DNA of 64,000 nucleotides from NCBI RefSeq assembly GCF_047272945.1, contig NZ_JBKOPS010000006.1:248001-312000 (forward strand), read 5' to 3'. The stretch comes from Rubrolithibacter danxiaensis (GTDB lineage Bacteria; Bacteroidota; Bacteroidia; Sphingobacteriales; Sphingobacteriaceae). The notes below the pieces were generated by a model. The model was given only the letters and a program-made list of their open reading frames with translations. It had not been told where the DNA came from and did not search any database. Positions 27,763 through 36,380 of this stretch are shown piece after piece (within the stretch, counting starts at the first letter, position 1; each line of letters starts with the position of its first letter). The position numbers and the translations under genes were made by a program.

Positions 27763-28119
27763 ATGATCAAAAAGACTTTTCTTTCTGCATTTCTTGTTTT
27801 TTCAATGATTGCACTTTGTATAGCAGCAACAATTGACGGTACCTGGGTTGGTACAATGACAACTCCCGACGGGCAGGGCTTTCCAATCGCTTATCATTTT
27901 AAAGCTGATGGAGATAAACTAACGGGTACAATAGATATTCCGGATAGCGAGTTGACCATTGAGGATGGTAAAATTAACGGCAAGAATTTCACGTTCAATG
28001 TAAACTATAATGGTGAAGGTTATTTACACGAAGGCGAGTTTATGGAAGATTCTATTAAAGTAAAAGTGCATTTTGGAGATCAGGTAATGGAGAATGTTTT
28101 GAAAAGAGAAAGCAAGTAG
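27763..28119 (+). CDS. Small secreted hypothetical protein
   Basis: A 118-aa protein with a signal peptide (about 1-22) and a beta-rich mature part beginning IDGTWVGTM, with repeated GDKLTGTIDIPDSEL and INGKNFTFNV strands. This pattern is typical of small periplasmic beta-barrel proteins of unknown function in Bacteroidota. It is followed by a bidirectional terminator. Confidence 0.75.
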   Translation: MIKKTFLSAFLVFSMIALCIAATIDGTWVGTMTTPDGQGFPIAYHFKADGDKLTGTIDIPDSELTIEDGKINGKNFTFNVNYNGEGYLHEGEFMEDSIKVKVHFGDQVMENVLKRESK

Positions 28120-28131
28120 CAATATGAGTAG

Positions 28132-28162
28132 AAATGGCTTCTTGAAGAGAGGCCATTTTTAT
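28132..28162. terminator. Bidirectional terminator
   Basis: Stem AAATGGC (28132-28138) / GCCATTT (28152-28158) between the convergent small secreted protein and dgkA genes, with a T run on the plus side. The right end overlaps the dgkA stop. Confidence 0.6.
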
Positions 28163-28521
28163 TTATTTAAAATTGGGAGGATTTTTGGAATAAAAATAAA
28201 TAAGCCAATTGCAATTGCTAAAATAGCAGAAGTAAGCACAGCCCCGGCGGCAATATCTTTTATAACGCCAGCCTTTTTATTAAATTGAGGAGAAATAAGA
28301 TCAACAAGCACTTCTATTGCGGTATTTAACAGCTCAACAATCAATACGAGCCCTATACATAAAATTATCCAAAGCCATTCATTTACAGAAATCTTAAAAT
28401 AGAAACCCAAAATAATTGCAGAGAGAGCTGCTACCAGGTGTATTTGAAAATTGACCTGAGTTTTAGCAGCATATATTATTCCTTTTATTGCATAGCCAAA
28501 GCTTTTTATAAGCTTGTTCAT
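28159..28521 (-). CDS. dgkA: Diacylglycerol/undecaprenol kinase family protein
   Basis: A 120-aa integral membrane protein with three to four helices. It contains the family signature ELLNTAIEVLVDL (about residues 62-74), with the catalytic Glu at its start and a metal-binding Glu. The N-terminal FGYAIKGIIYAAKTQVNFQIH matches too. It phosphorylates a lipid alcohol at the inner membrane. It lies 20 bp after the DUF4130 gene and may be co-transcribed. Confidence 0.9.
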   Translation of the reverse strand: MNKLIKSFGYAIKGIIYAAKTQVNFQIHLVAALSAIILGFYFKISVNEWLWIILCIGLVLIVELLNTAIEVLVDLISPQFNKKAGVIKDIAAGAVLTSAILAIAIGLFIFIPKILPILNK

Positions 28522-28541
28522 TTACAGTTTTTATTTCTAAT

Positions 28542-29318
28542 CTACAGATTTTTTATTTCTGCCTGTTTTTCGGTAAGATATTTCCAGTACCTTTTAGGAA
28601 CATGCTGCGTATGCAGTTTCGTGTTTTTTCTCGATTCAATATTGGTGTTTTTGAAATAAATCTGCCAGAGTTCCTGGAAATCATTTTCTGATTTATCCAT
28701 TTTTTCAACTGAATTAAGTCTGTTTTTCAGCTCTTTTAAATCCATTTCTATAAATTCAACATCTTGCAGATTATAATAAATTCCGTACTTACGTTTCAGA
28801 TCATAAATAGCCCATTTCTGGTCTGCATACCGGCTTTTAAAGTGTGAAATCAATAAAGGAAGAATATTAAAATCAGGTTCTATTGAAGAAAAATATAATT
28901 CATCGGCTGTTTTTTTGAATCTTACAAAAGCTTCAAAACGATGCCTTTCCCGGGCAACTTTTCTGCTTATCTGACTCAATTTCAGTACCTGTTCTTTACC
29001 ATAATTTGTTTCAACTTCTTTTCCGGGATTATCAAAAACATAACAAGCAAACTCTGTAAGTAATTGAGGACTGTTATTTTCTTCTGAAAGGAAACAATAA
29101 TAAAACGAAGCTAATTTTTCCGGCGACAAGTGTTTTTTTAATCCTTGCCAAACCCGTTCTGCTTTAGTTCTTTCTGTATGAACAGGAATAATCGTGTCGA
29201 AAGGACTTATTAAAAAGTTTTCTTCAATAATTTTATAAGATTTCAGTTTTCGTTCATAAATAGCAAAAATACAGCAAAGTAATCCTTCAAATGAACCGTC
29301 AAAGTGTAAAGTATCCAT
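28542..29318 (-). CDS. DUF4130-type putative DNA-metabolism protein (TIGR03915 family)
   Basis: A 258-aa protein starting HFDGSFEGLLCCIFAIYE and containing RHRFEAFVRFKKT and HFKSRYADQKWAIYD, the recurring blocks of the TIGR03915/DUF4130 family, whose fold is compared with uracil-DNA glycosylases. The family is almost always next to the radical-SAM partner, as here: the start codon overlaps the partner's stop by one base. The biochemical activity is unknown. Confidence 0.85.
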   Translation of the reverse strand: MDTLHFDGSFEGLLCCIFAIYERKLKSYKIIEENFLISPFDTIIPVHTERTKAERVWQGLKKHLSPEKLASFYYCFLSEENNSPQLLTEFACYVFDNPGKEVETNYGKEQVLKLSQISRKVARERHRFEAFVRFKKTADELYFSSIEPDFNILPLLISHFKSRYADQKWAIYDLKRKYGIYYNLQDVEFIEMDLKELKNRLNSVEKMDKSENDFQELWQIYFKNTNIESRKNTKLHTQHVPKRYWKYLTEKQAEIKNL

Positions 29319-30571
29319 TATTCGAAAAGATTTAATTGAGAAGGCTTTACTTTAAGATATTTACTTTTGCTTTCACCTAAAACCAATTGCTTAATTTGAG
29401 CCGGTGAGTATTCCTTATGGTTGAAACTGCTTCTGTTGGTAATAAAATATTTTGCCCTTTTATAAACAACACCAAGTTTTAATAGCTGAAATTCATCTAA
29501 TTTTCCAAATTTTCGGGCACAAACAATTTTTTTTGCTGATGTAACTCCAATTCCCGGTATTCTCAAAATCATTTCATAATCCGCTGTATTAATATCAACT
29601 GGAAATAAATGCGGGTTGCGTAAGGCCCAGCTGAATTTAGGGTCAATATCGAGATCTAAAGAAGGAAAGGAATCGTTTAAAATTTCCTCAATCTTAAATT
29701 TATAGAACCGCATAAGCCAGTCGGTTTGATATAATCTGTTTTCTCTTATTAGTGGCGGCTGACTTCCTATCAATGGTAAGCGATTATCAGAACTGACAGG
29801 TACATACCCCGAATAGTAAACCCTTTTTAACTGGTACTGCTGATAATGATGATTGGCCGTGTACATTATTTCTTTGTCGCTTTCGGCAGTTGCACCTATA
29901 ACCAATTGCGTGCTCTGACCAGCCGGTGCGAATAAACCATTATGTTTAATAAGGGATTTATCAGATTTATATTCAATGATTTTTTTGTTTAAAAAATTCA
30001 TTGGTTTAATAACATCGCGGTGCGACTTTTCGGGGGCGAGCAATTTTAATCCTTTTTCTGTAGGCAGTTCGAGGTTTACACTGAGGCGGTCTGCATATAA
30101 ACCTGCTTCATGCAAGAGTTCATCGCTTGCTCCAGGAATCGCTTTTAAATGTATATAGCCATTAAACTGATGTTCTGTGCGAAGTTTTTTTACGATGCGA
30201 ACCAAGCGTTCCATGGTATAATCGGCATCACCAAAAATACCCGAACTTAGAAAAAGGCCTTCAATATAATTTCTTCTGTAAAAATTAATTGTAAGGTCAA
30301 CTACTTCGTTTACAGTGAAGGCTGCACGTTTAATATCGTTACTACGCCTTGAAACACAATAAGCGCAATCATAAATGCAATGATTAGTAAGCAGGATTTT
30401 TAATAAGGATACGCAGCGGCCATCTTCAGTATAAGTGTGGCAAATGCCGTTTGATGCATTCCCTAGTCCTTTCGACTCGTTTGTTCTGTTGCTGCCGCTG
30501 GAAGCGCATGAAACATCGTATTTTGCAGCGTCAGAAAGTATTTTCAGTTTTTCATGTATCCGTCCCGTCAT
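29318..30571 (-). CDS. Putative DNA modification/repair radical-SAM protein with HhH domain (TIGR03916 family)
   Basis: A 417-aa protein. The 4Fe-4S motif is Cys65-x3-Cys69-x2-Cys72, and additional Cys at 22, 44 and 53 precede it. The C-terminal part (about 325-375) contains a helix-hairpin-helix DNA-binding element, ILRIPGIGVTSAKKI. Together these mark the radical-SAM family predicted to repair or modify DNA. It forms a two-gene unit with the DUF4130 protein. A 19-bp perfect palindrome begins at its start codon (30569-30611), which implies tight repression. Confidence 0.88.
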   Translation of the reverse strand: MTGRIHEKLKILSDAAKYDVSCASSGSNRTNESKGLGNASNGICHTYTEDGRCVSLLKILLTNHCIYDCAYCVSRRSNDIKRAAFTVNEVVDLTINFYRRNYIEGLFLSSGIFGDADYTMERLVRIVKKLRTEHQFNGYIHLKAIPGASDELLHEAGLYADRLSVNLELPTEKGLKLLAPEKSHRDVIKPMNFLNKKIIEYKSDKSLIKHNGLFAPAGQSTQLVIGATAESDKEIMYTANHHYQQYQLKRVYYSGYVPVSSDNRLPLIGSQPPLIRENRLYQTDWLMRFYKFKIEEILNDSFPSLDLDIDPKFSWALRNPHLFPVDINTADYEMILRIPGIGVTSAKKIVCARKFGKLDEFQLLKLGVVYKRAKYFITNRSSFNHKEYSPAQIKQLVLGESKSKYLKVKPSQLNLFE

Positions 30572-30611
30572 TACGCTAAATTACTAAAAAAATTAGTAAT
30601 TTAGCGTAATG
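30569..30611. promoter_or_regulatory. Operator: 19-bp perfect inverted repeat at the radical-SAM gene start
   Basis: Arms CATTACGCTAAATTACTAA (30569-30587) and its exact complement (30593-30611), spacer AAAAA. The left arm contains the start codon (CAT). The inner part TACTAA-N5-TTAGTA matches the inverted repeat at the polymerase promoter (TGCTAA-N5-TTAGCA, 35660-35676). It could also form a hairpin at the end of the upstream folD transcript, but it has no strong U run. Confidence 0.7.
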
Positions 30612-30623
30612 CAGATTATTTAT

Positions 30624-31508
30624 CTAAACAGAATAAATTTCTTTTTTCGCAGAAGCAAGGGTGTTTTTGAGTAATCCTACAATGGTCATTAAACCAACCC
30701 CACCGGGCACGGGTGTAATCCAGGAGGATTTTGGTGCAACGTTTTCAAAGTCAACGTCGCCGTACAATTTGTATCCTGATTTAGTAGTAGCAGAAACTTC
30801 CCGGTTTATTCCAACATCAATTACAACAGCACCTTCTTTTACCATATCTGCCGTAATAAAGTTCTTTTTACCTATTGCAGCTACAATGATATCAGCAGAA
30901 CGGACAATCTCTTCCAGGTTTTTTGTTCTGCTGTGTGTAAGCGTAACAGTACAATTGCCAGGATAAGTATTTCTCGCCATTAAAATACTCATCGGGCTGC
31001 CAACTATATTGCTTCTTCCAACTACTACGCAATGCTTTCCGGACGTCTCAATTTTATACTCTTCCAGCATTAAAAGTATTCCGTAGGGCGTAGCCGGAAT
31101 AAAGCAAGGGAGATTTCGCATCATTCTGCCCAGATTAACAGGGTGAAATCCGTCTACATCTTTCCGGTAATCTATTTTTGCGGTTACTTTTTCGGGGTCT
31201 ATGTGTTTTGGCAATGGTAACTGAACAATTAATCCATCAACTTCTGCATCCTGGTTAATCTCTTCAATCTTGTTCAGAAGCTCCTCCTCAGAAACAGAAT
31301 CATCGTAACGGTGCAGGGTAGACTTAAAGCCAACCTTTTCGCAATTTTTCATTTTACTGGCTACATATGTTTCGCTTCCGCCATCGTTACCAACTAAAAT
31401 TGCTACTAAATGCGGCTTGCGACCTGCAACAGCTAATACGGCTGCTGCTTCTGCAGTTATTTCTTCTTTTAGCTTTTCTGATACGTGTTTTCCGTCGAGT
31501 AATTGCAT
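30624..31508 (-). CDS. folD: Bifunctional methylenetetrahydrofolate dehydrogenase/cyclohydrolase
   Basis: A 294-aa protein of standard FolD length. Family signatures are seen: YVASKMKNCEKVGF with the catalytic Lys (about residue 55), GLIVQLPLPKHI, and the NADP-binding VVGRSNIVGSPM (about 164-175), with PVPGGVGLMT at the end. It interconverts one-carbon units on tetrahydrofolate for purine, thymidylate and methionine synthesis. Confidence 0.97.
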   Translation of the reverse strand: MQLLDGKHVSEKLKEEITAEAAAVLAVAGRKPHLVAILVGNDGGSETYVASKMKNCEKVGFKSTLHRYDDSVSEEELLNKIEEINQDAEVDGLIVQLPLPKHIDPEKVTAKIDYRKDVDGFHPVNLGRMMRNLPCFIPATPYGILLMLEEYKIETSGKHCVVVGRSNIVGSPMSILMARNTYPGNCTVTLTHSRTKNLEEIVRSADIIVAAIGKKNFITADMVKEGAVVIDVGINREVSATTKSGYKLYGDVDFENVAPKSSWITPVPGGVGLMTIVGLLKNTLASAKKEIYSV

Positions 31509-31521
31509 GTTCTGTTGTAGT

Positions 31522-31574
31522 AAGTAGTTAGTATCAAGTAGTTAGTATCAAGTAGTTAGTATCAAGTAGTTAGT
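31522..31574. repeat. 14-bp tandem repeat, nearly four copies
   Basis: AAGTAGTTAGTATC repeats perfectly three times from 31522 to 31563 and a fourth copy is partial (to 31574). It lies in the 136-bp gap between lepA and folD. A second low-complexity stretch, ACTCCGTACTTTATACTCC, follows at about 31617-31635. Copies are identical, so number may vary by slippage. Confidence 0.9.
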
Positions 31575-31644
31575 GCCATGAATACGGTTTAGTATTATTG
31601 TTCTTTACAGATTTCGTACTCCGTACTTTATACTCCATACTAAC

Positions 31645-33432
31645 TCAATCTAATTTAAGTACTGCCATAAACGCCGATTGCGGAATTTCTACATTTCCCA
31701 CCTGGCGCATTCGTTTTTTACCTTTCTTCTGTTTTTCTAATAATTTTCTTTTACGTGAGATATCGCCCCCGTAACATTTGGCCGTAACGTCTTTCCTCAA
31801 AGCCCTTACATTTTCCCTGGCAATAACTTTTGCACCTATAGAAGCCTGAATAGCAATTTCAAATTGCTGCCTTGGCAGAAGTTCCTTAAGCTTTTCGCAG
31901 ATCTTCTTTCCGAAATCATACGAATTGCTTCTGTGTATCAAAGATGAAAGGGCATCTACCGGTTCTCCGTTCAGGCGGATATCCAGGCGGACAAGATCTG
32001 ACTGGCGGTAACCTATCTGGTGATAATCAAAAGAAGCGTATCCCTTTGAAATGGTTTTCAGTTTATCGTAAAAGTCAAATACAATTTCGCCCATTGGCAT
32101 TTCAAAAACCAGTTCCACCCGGTCGGCGGTTAAGTACGACTGATTTACAATAATTCCTCTTTTTTGAATGCAAAGAGACATTACCGGCCCCACAAATTCG
32201 GATTTAGTAATGATATTCGCTTTAATATAAGGCTCTTCCACAAAATCAATCTTGCTAGGATCCGGAAGATCAGATGGGTTATTAACCGTTATTTCCTCAT
32301 CTCTTGTAGTATATGCTTTATACGACACGTTGGGAACAGTAGTAATAACAGTCATGTTAAATTCCCGTTCCAAACGCTCCTGGATTATCTCCATGTGCAG
32401 CATTCCTAAAAATCCGCAACGGAAACCAAATCCCAAAGCAGCAGAAGATTCCGGTTCAAAAACAATGGAAGCATCATTTAACTGAAGTTTATGCATGCTT
32501 TCCCGAAGCTCTTCATAATCTTCGGTATCAACAGGGTAAATTCCGGCAAATACCATCGGTTTTACTTCTTCAAAACCCTGAATAGCTTCTTTTGAAGGCC
32601 GTTCAACATGCGTTATTGTGTCACCAACTTTTACTTCACGGGCTTCTTTAATTCCCGAAATGATATAACCAACATCGCCGGTTTTAATAACATCTTTTGG
32701 CTGTGGCGTAAGCTTTAAAGTTCCAACTTCATCCGCAATATATTCTTTTCCTGTAGCAATGAACTTTACCTTATCATTTTTCCTGATTTCGCCGTTTACA
32801 ACTTTGAAATAGGCAATAATTCCACGAAAAGAGTTGAAAACAGAGTCGAAGATTAGCGCCTGTAGTTCTGCAGCAGGATCTCCCACAGGTGCGGGAATAC
32901 GTTCAACAATTGCTCTCAGTATGTCGTGTACGCCCATACCGGTTTTTCCTGATGCAGGAATGATATCTTCTCGTTTACACCCTATTAAATCAACAATCTG
33001 GTCTTTTACTTCCTCTGGCATAGCTCCCGGAAGGTCCATCTTATTCAGGATCGGAATTATTTCCAGGTCGTTTTCAAGAGCGAGATATAAATTGGAAATG
33101 GTTTGTGCCTGAATTCCCTGTGCTGCATCAACAATAAGCAAGGCTCCTTCACAGGCGGCAATGGAGCGTGAAACTTCATACGAAAAATCTACGTGTCCGG
33201 GCGTATCAATCAGGTTGAAAATATAATCCTGTCCATCCAGCTTATAATTCATCTGGATAGCATGACTTTTTATGGTGATGCCTCGTTCACGTTCCAGGTC
33301 CATGTCATCCAGTAACTGAGCCTGGGCCTCGCGTTGGGTGATCGTATTTGTGTACTCTAATAACCGATCAGCTAACGTACTCTTTCCGTGATCGATGTGT
33401 GCAATAATGCAAAAATTCCGAATCTGCTTCAT
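31645..33432 (-). CDS. lepA: Elongation factor 4 (LepA)
   Basis: A 595-aa translational GTPase of normal length. The P loop AHIDHGKSTLADR (about residues 10-22), DTPGHVDFSYEV and NKMDLPGA motifs are all intact, and the LepA-specific C-terminal domain ends with GKKRMRQVGNVEIPQ. It back-translocates or stabilises stalled ribosomes. It is monocistronic, with a -7 box only 8 bp before the start codon. Confidence 0.98.
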   Translation of the reverse strand: MKQIRNFCIIAHIDHGKSTLADRLLEYTNTITQREAQAQLLDDMDLERERGITIKSHAIQMNYKLDGQDYIFNLIDTPGHVDFSYEVSRSIAACEGALLIVDAAQGIQAQTISNLYLALENDLEIIPILNKMDLPGAMPEEVKDQIVDLIGCKREDIIPASGKTGMGVHDILRAIVERIPAPVGDPAAELQALIFDSVFNSFRGIIAYFKVVNGEIRKNDKVKFIATGKEYIADEVGTLKLTPQPKDVIKTGDVGYIISGIKEAREVKVGDTITHVERPSKEAIQGFEEVKPMVFAGIYPVDTEDYEELRESMHKLQLNDASIVFEPESSAALGFGFRCGFLGMLHMEIIQERLEREFNMTVITTVPNVSYKAYTTRDEEITVNNPSDLPDPSKIDFVEEPYIKANIITKSEFVGPVMSLCIQKRGIIVNQSYLTADRVELVFEMPMGEIVFDFYDKLKTISKGYASFDYHQIGYRQSDLVRLDIRLNGEPVDALSSLIHRSNSYDFGKKICEKLKELLPRQQFEIAIQASIGAKVIARENVRALRKDVTAKCYGGDISRKRKLLEKQKKGKKRMRQVGNVEIPQSAFMAVLKLD

Positions 33433-33440
33433 TTGAATCG

Positions 33441-33448
33441 CAAAGATA
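33441..33448 (-). promoter_or_regulatory. -7 box of lepA
   Basis: Minus-strand TATCTTTG, a full match to TAnnTTTG, ending 8 bp before the ATG. The transcript would have a leader of only about five bases. Confidence 0.55.
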
Positions 33449-33492
33449 ATTTTTTGAGTTCAATTTTAGCGGAATCCCTTAATTTTAGAACG

Positions 33493-34377
33493 ATGTTTTT
33501 AACGGAAGAATTAACAGACGCAATTCAACACATACTCGAACAACAGGAAAAAATTACAAAGCCGGTTCTTCCTGTAAGTTCCGTTTCTGGTGGAAGTATC
33601 AATTCCTGTTATAAATTAAAAGCAGGCGAACGTTCCTTTTTCCTGAAGGTAAATTCATCGCTTAAATACCCCCGCATGTTTCTGGCCGAAGCTGAAGGAT
33701 TGCGCCAGCTGCGTAAAACACAGACAATTGCGGTTCCTGATGTAGTTGGTGTGGGATTTGCCGGACAGGAACAGTTTTTAATTTTGAACTGGATTGAGGA
33801 GGGAAATAATTCAATGGAAAGTCAGCAACAGTTAGGGTTTCAGCTTGCCGATCTTCACAAAAACAAAGGTAAACAGTTTGGGCTGGATCATGATAATTAC
33901 ATGGGCTCTCTGACTCAAACAAATAAATTTCACACTTCATGGACCGAGTTTTTTATAAGCCAACGATTAGAACCGCAACTTAAAATTGGAGTTGAGAAAG
34001 GCTTAATCAATAACCAAATTGTGAAAAAATTTTACTTACTGTTTAAAAAGCTGAACAACCTGTACCCGGCAGAAGAGCCTTCTCTCGTGCATGGTGATCT
34101 TTGGAGTGGCAATTATCTTATATCATTGGCTGGTAAACCAGTAGTAATAGATCCGGCGGTTGCGTATGCGCATCGGGAAGCGGATATTGCAATGACCAGG
34201 CTTTTCGGTGGTTTCAGCCCTGCTTTTTATGCTGCTTATAATGAAAATAATCCCTTGGAAAAGAATTGGGAAGAACGGATATCGCTATGGAATTTGTATC
34301 CCTTACTGGTGCATGTAAATCTTTTTGGTGGTGGGTACATTGCGCAGGTGAAAAGCTGTTTACAGCACTATTTATGA
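33493..34377 (+). CDS. Fructosamine/ketosamine-3-kinase family protein
   Basis: Start set at ATG 33493, because the upstream extension to 33388 runs antisense into lepA. The 294-aa protein has the aminoglycoside-phosphotransferase-like fold: FFLKVNSS (ATP lysine), catalytic loop LVHGDLWSGNYL (about residues 198-209) and metal Asp in VVIDPAVAYAHREADIAM. These are the diagnostic motifs of fructosamine-3-kinase-like proteins, which remove glycation by phosphorylating ketosamines. It overlaps the end of the polymerase gene by six bases. Confidence 0.9.
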   Translation: MFLTEELTDAIQHILEQQEKITKPVLPVSSVSGGSINSCYKLKAGERSFFLKVNSSLKYPRMFLAEAEGLRQLRKTQTIAVPDVVGVGFAGQEQFLILNWIEEGNNSMESQQQLGFQLADLHKNKGKQFGLDHDNYMGSLTQTNKFHTSWTEFFISQRLEPQLKIGVEKGLINNQIVKKFYLLFKKLNNLYPAEEPSLVHGDLWSGNYLISLAGKPVVIDPAVAYAHREADIAMTRLFGGFSPAFYAAYNENNPLEKNWEERISLWNLYPLLVHVNLFGGGYIAQVKSCLQHYL

Positions 34378-35649
34378 ATTATATTCCAGGTCGGTCAGAT
34401 CTTTTACTGAACCAAAACCGATCACATCTTTCATTACCTTGCCATTTAATTCTGCAGCTCTCATAATCTTATCATTACCAAAGTTTCCTTTAATGGAGTA
34501 CATTGTTTTCCTTGCTTTTTCCTGTTGGGCAATATCCTCAAACAGGTTATACAGCATGCCTTCTGTGTTTATAAAATTAGTGATGCCAATTCTTATCCCC
34601 GCCACGTTTGTGTTTAAAACCGGTCCTTCCTTAGAAAGTTGTTCGAATTGCTGCATGCGCTTTTTTATCATTCGCAAAAGAACTATTCCATCCTGGATAG
34701 GAGTGTTCAGGCTGAAAGCATCGTCCCAGCGGGTGTTGTCGGTGTATTTAATACTGCAGCCAATGGTTTTGCAATAATATTTATGGCGAACCATTCGTTT
34801 TTCGAGTGTGAGACAGAGTGTTTGGAAGATCTGTTCTACCAGTTCAATGCTTTTCCTGTTTTCTGCAGAAAGCTGGCGCATGGACTGCATGCCCCGGTAA
34901 TCCTGGGTAGCAATGTTCGTTTCAACAAAATTTAAACGGTAATGCCAGTAAATTCCCTCAATACTTTTAAAAATCCGTTTTAGAAGTTCGGGACCAGCGT
35001 AGCGCATTTGCAAAGGCGTTTGTATGCCTGCCCGGATTAACCGTTCATACATATTTCTACCTATTCCCGGTAACTGATTTAGTTTTAACCCCGAAAGTAT
35101 AGTATCTATATTCTCATGTGTAATTACAGAAAGCCCGTTACGTTTGTCCAGTCCGGAGGCTAGTTTGGCAAGAAATGCATTAGGTGCTATCCCGATAGAA
35201 CAGGAAAGCCAGTCGCCTACTTCATTATAAATATCTTTTTTTATCTTTTTTGCAACTTCAACAGGATCGGGATAAATGAGCTTGTAATTTTCGAGATTAA
35301 TAATGGCTTCATCAATACTTTTAGGTACGATATCCTGGCTGTAATTTTTTAAAACCTGGATGATTTTGATATGAAAATTGCGGTAACGATCTGGGTTGGT
35401 TTCAACAGGAACAAGCTCAGGGCAAATTTTAATAGCTTCGTTTAGCCGCATTCCTGTTTTTACACCGAGTAGTTTAGCTTCGTTAGAAGCTGCAATAATA
35501 CAACCAAACTTTCCTGTATAAACACAAACGCCAACCGGTCGGTTTCGTAACCAATAATTTACCTGCTGTTCACAGCGGGCAAAAAAGCTGTTCATATCAA
35601 TAAATAACACCCTTGGTTCCGTCTTTACCGTTAAGCTGTTCTGGTTCAT
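34372..35649 (-). CDS. Y-family translesion DNA polymerase (DinB/UmuC type)
   Basis: A 425-aa polymerase. The catalytic palm shows FIDMNSFFARCE (metal Asp18) and KSIDEAI (Asp-Glu pair at about 113-114), with an HhH element LPGIGRNMYERL near 193-204, the little-finger domain to about 360, and a further C-terminal extension. The sequence IAASNEAKLLGVKTGM is shared with UmuC and DinB. No beta-clamp motif was identified with confidence. The promoter carries the inverted repeat at 35660-35676, so expression is probably damage-controlled. Confidence 0.92.
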   Translation of the reverse strand: MNQNSLTVKTEPRVLFIDMNSFFARCEQQVNYWLRNRPVGVCVYTGKFGCIIAASNEAKLLGVKTGMRLNEAIKICPELVPVETNPDRYRNFHIKIIQVLKNYSQDIVPKSIDEAIINLENYKLIYPDPVEVAKKIKKDIYNEVGDWLSCSIGIAPNAFLAKLASGLDKRNGLSVITHENIDTILSGLKLNQLPGIGRNMYERLIRAGIQTPLQMRYAGPELLKRIFKSIEGIYWHYRLNFVETNIATQDYRGMQSMRQLSAENRKSIELVEQIFQTLCLTLEKRMVRHKYYCKTIGCSIKYTDNTRWDDAFSLNTPIQDGIVLLRMIKKRMQQFEQLSKEGPVLNTNVAGIRIGITNFINTEGMLYNLFEDIAQQEKARKTMYSIKGNFGNDKIMRAAELNGKVMKDVIGFGSVKDLTDLEYNS

Positions 35650-35653
35650 AAAG

Positions 35654-35676
35654 CAAATATGCTAAAAATATTAGCA
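35654..35676. promoter_or_regulatory. Operator and -7-like box of the Y-family polymerase
   Basis: TGCTAA-AAATA-TTAGCA (35660-35676) is a perfect 6-bp inverted repeat with a 5-bp spacer. On the minus strand it is followed at once by CATATTTG (35654-35661), a near match to TAnnTTTG, so a bound protein would block the promoter. The layout and half-site match the radical-SAM operator at 30569-30611. Confidence 0.6.
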
Positions 35677-35707
35677 ATATTAAAAACTTATTCTGCTAAT
35701 TAATCTT

Positions 35708-35715
35708 TATTTTTG
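35708..35715 (+). promoter_or_regulatory. -7 box of the SCO1-cytochrome c genes
   Basis: TATTTTTG matches TAnnTTTG and lies 23 bp before the SCO1 ATG. Confidence 0.45.
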
Positions 35716-35738
35716 CTTCATTGAGATATCCTTTAAAA

Positions 35739-36380
35739 ATGAGATTAAAAAAATATGCAGCAGGAGTATTGTTATTTCTTGCAGCCTGTACTTCGGGCAA
35801 TGAAAAGAAACTTCCTATACTTGGTACCCGCGAACCTGTAGAAAAAGTAGTGGACGGAAAAACCGTTGTTGATACTATTTATCAATCCATTCCTTCTTTC
35901 AGGTTTATTAATCAGGATAGTGTTTTTATTACTGATAAAAACTTTGACGACAAGATCTACGTGGCTGATTTCTTTTTTACCTCCTGTACCAGTATTTGCC
36001 CCATTATGCACCGAAATATGCTCAAGGTTTATGACGAGTTTAAGAACAATCCTGAAGTAAAGATATTATCGCATTCCATTGATTTTAAATACGATACTCC
36101 TTCAAGGTTAAAAAGATACGCGACAAAACTGGGAGTGCAGGGAGATCAATGGGAGTTTGTTAACGGTTCGCGGGATTCCATATATCAAATTGCGGAAAAA
36201 AGTTATCTTACTGCAGTAGGGGAGGATAAACAGGCCGAGGGAGGATTTATACACCAGGGATGGTTTGTGCTGGTAGATAAAAATAAACACTTACGAGGAG
36301 CTTATGATGGTACGCAGCCCGATCAGGTGGAGCAGCTGATTGAAGATATGAAAATTCTGTTGGCAGAAAATAAAGAGTAA
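35739..36380 (+). CDS. SCO1/SenC/PrrC family copper chaperone, lipoprotein
   Basis: The ATG at 35739 is preferred to the TTG at 35721, as it gives a clean lipoprotein signal MRLKKYAAGVLLFLAACTS (Cys17). The 213-aa protein has the thioredoxin-like SCO fold: the copper site is Cys83-x3-Cys87 (FTSCTSICP) with distal His172 in GGFIHQGW. SCO proteins deliver copper to the CuA site of aa3-type oxidase or act as thiol reductases. It overlaps the cytochrome gene by one base (TAATG). Confidence 0.92.
   Translation: MRLKKYAAGVLLFLAACTSGNEKKLPILGTREPVEKVVDGKTVVDTIYQSIPSFRFINQDSVFITDKNFDDKIYVADFFFTSCTSICPIMHRNMLKVYDEFKNNPEVKILSHSIDFKYDTPSRLKRYATKLGVQGDQWEFVNGSRDSIYQIAEKSYLTAVGEDKQAEGGFIHQGWFVLVDKNKHLRGAYDGTQPDQVEQLIEDMKILLAENKE

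Noticed and set aside
31522..31574. Possible CRISPR-like array
   Set aside because: The 14-bp units are contiguous without spacers and no cas genes exist in the window; it is a simple tandem repeat.
33388..33492. Upstream extension of the fructosamine-kinase family protein
   Set aside because: The extra 35 residues are antisense to the lepA start and show no family pattern; ATG 33493 begins the conserved part.
35721..35738. TTG start for SCO1
   Set aside because: It would add six residues in front of a good lipoprotein signal; ATG 35739 fits better.
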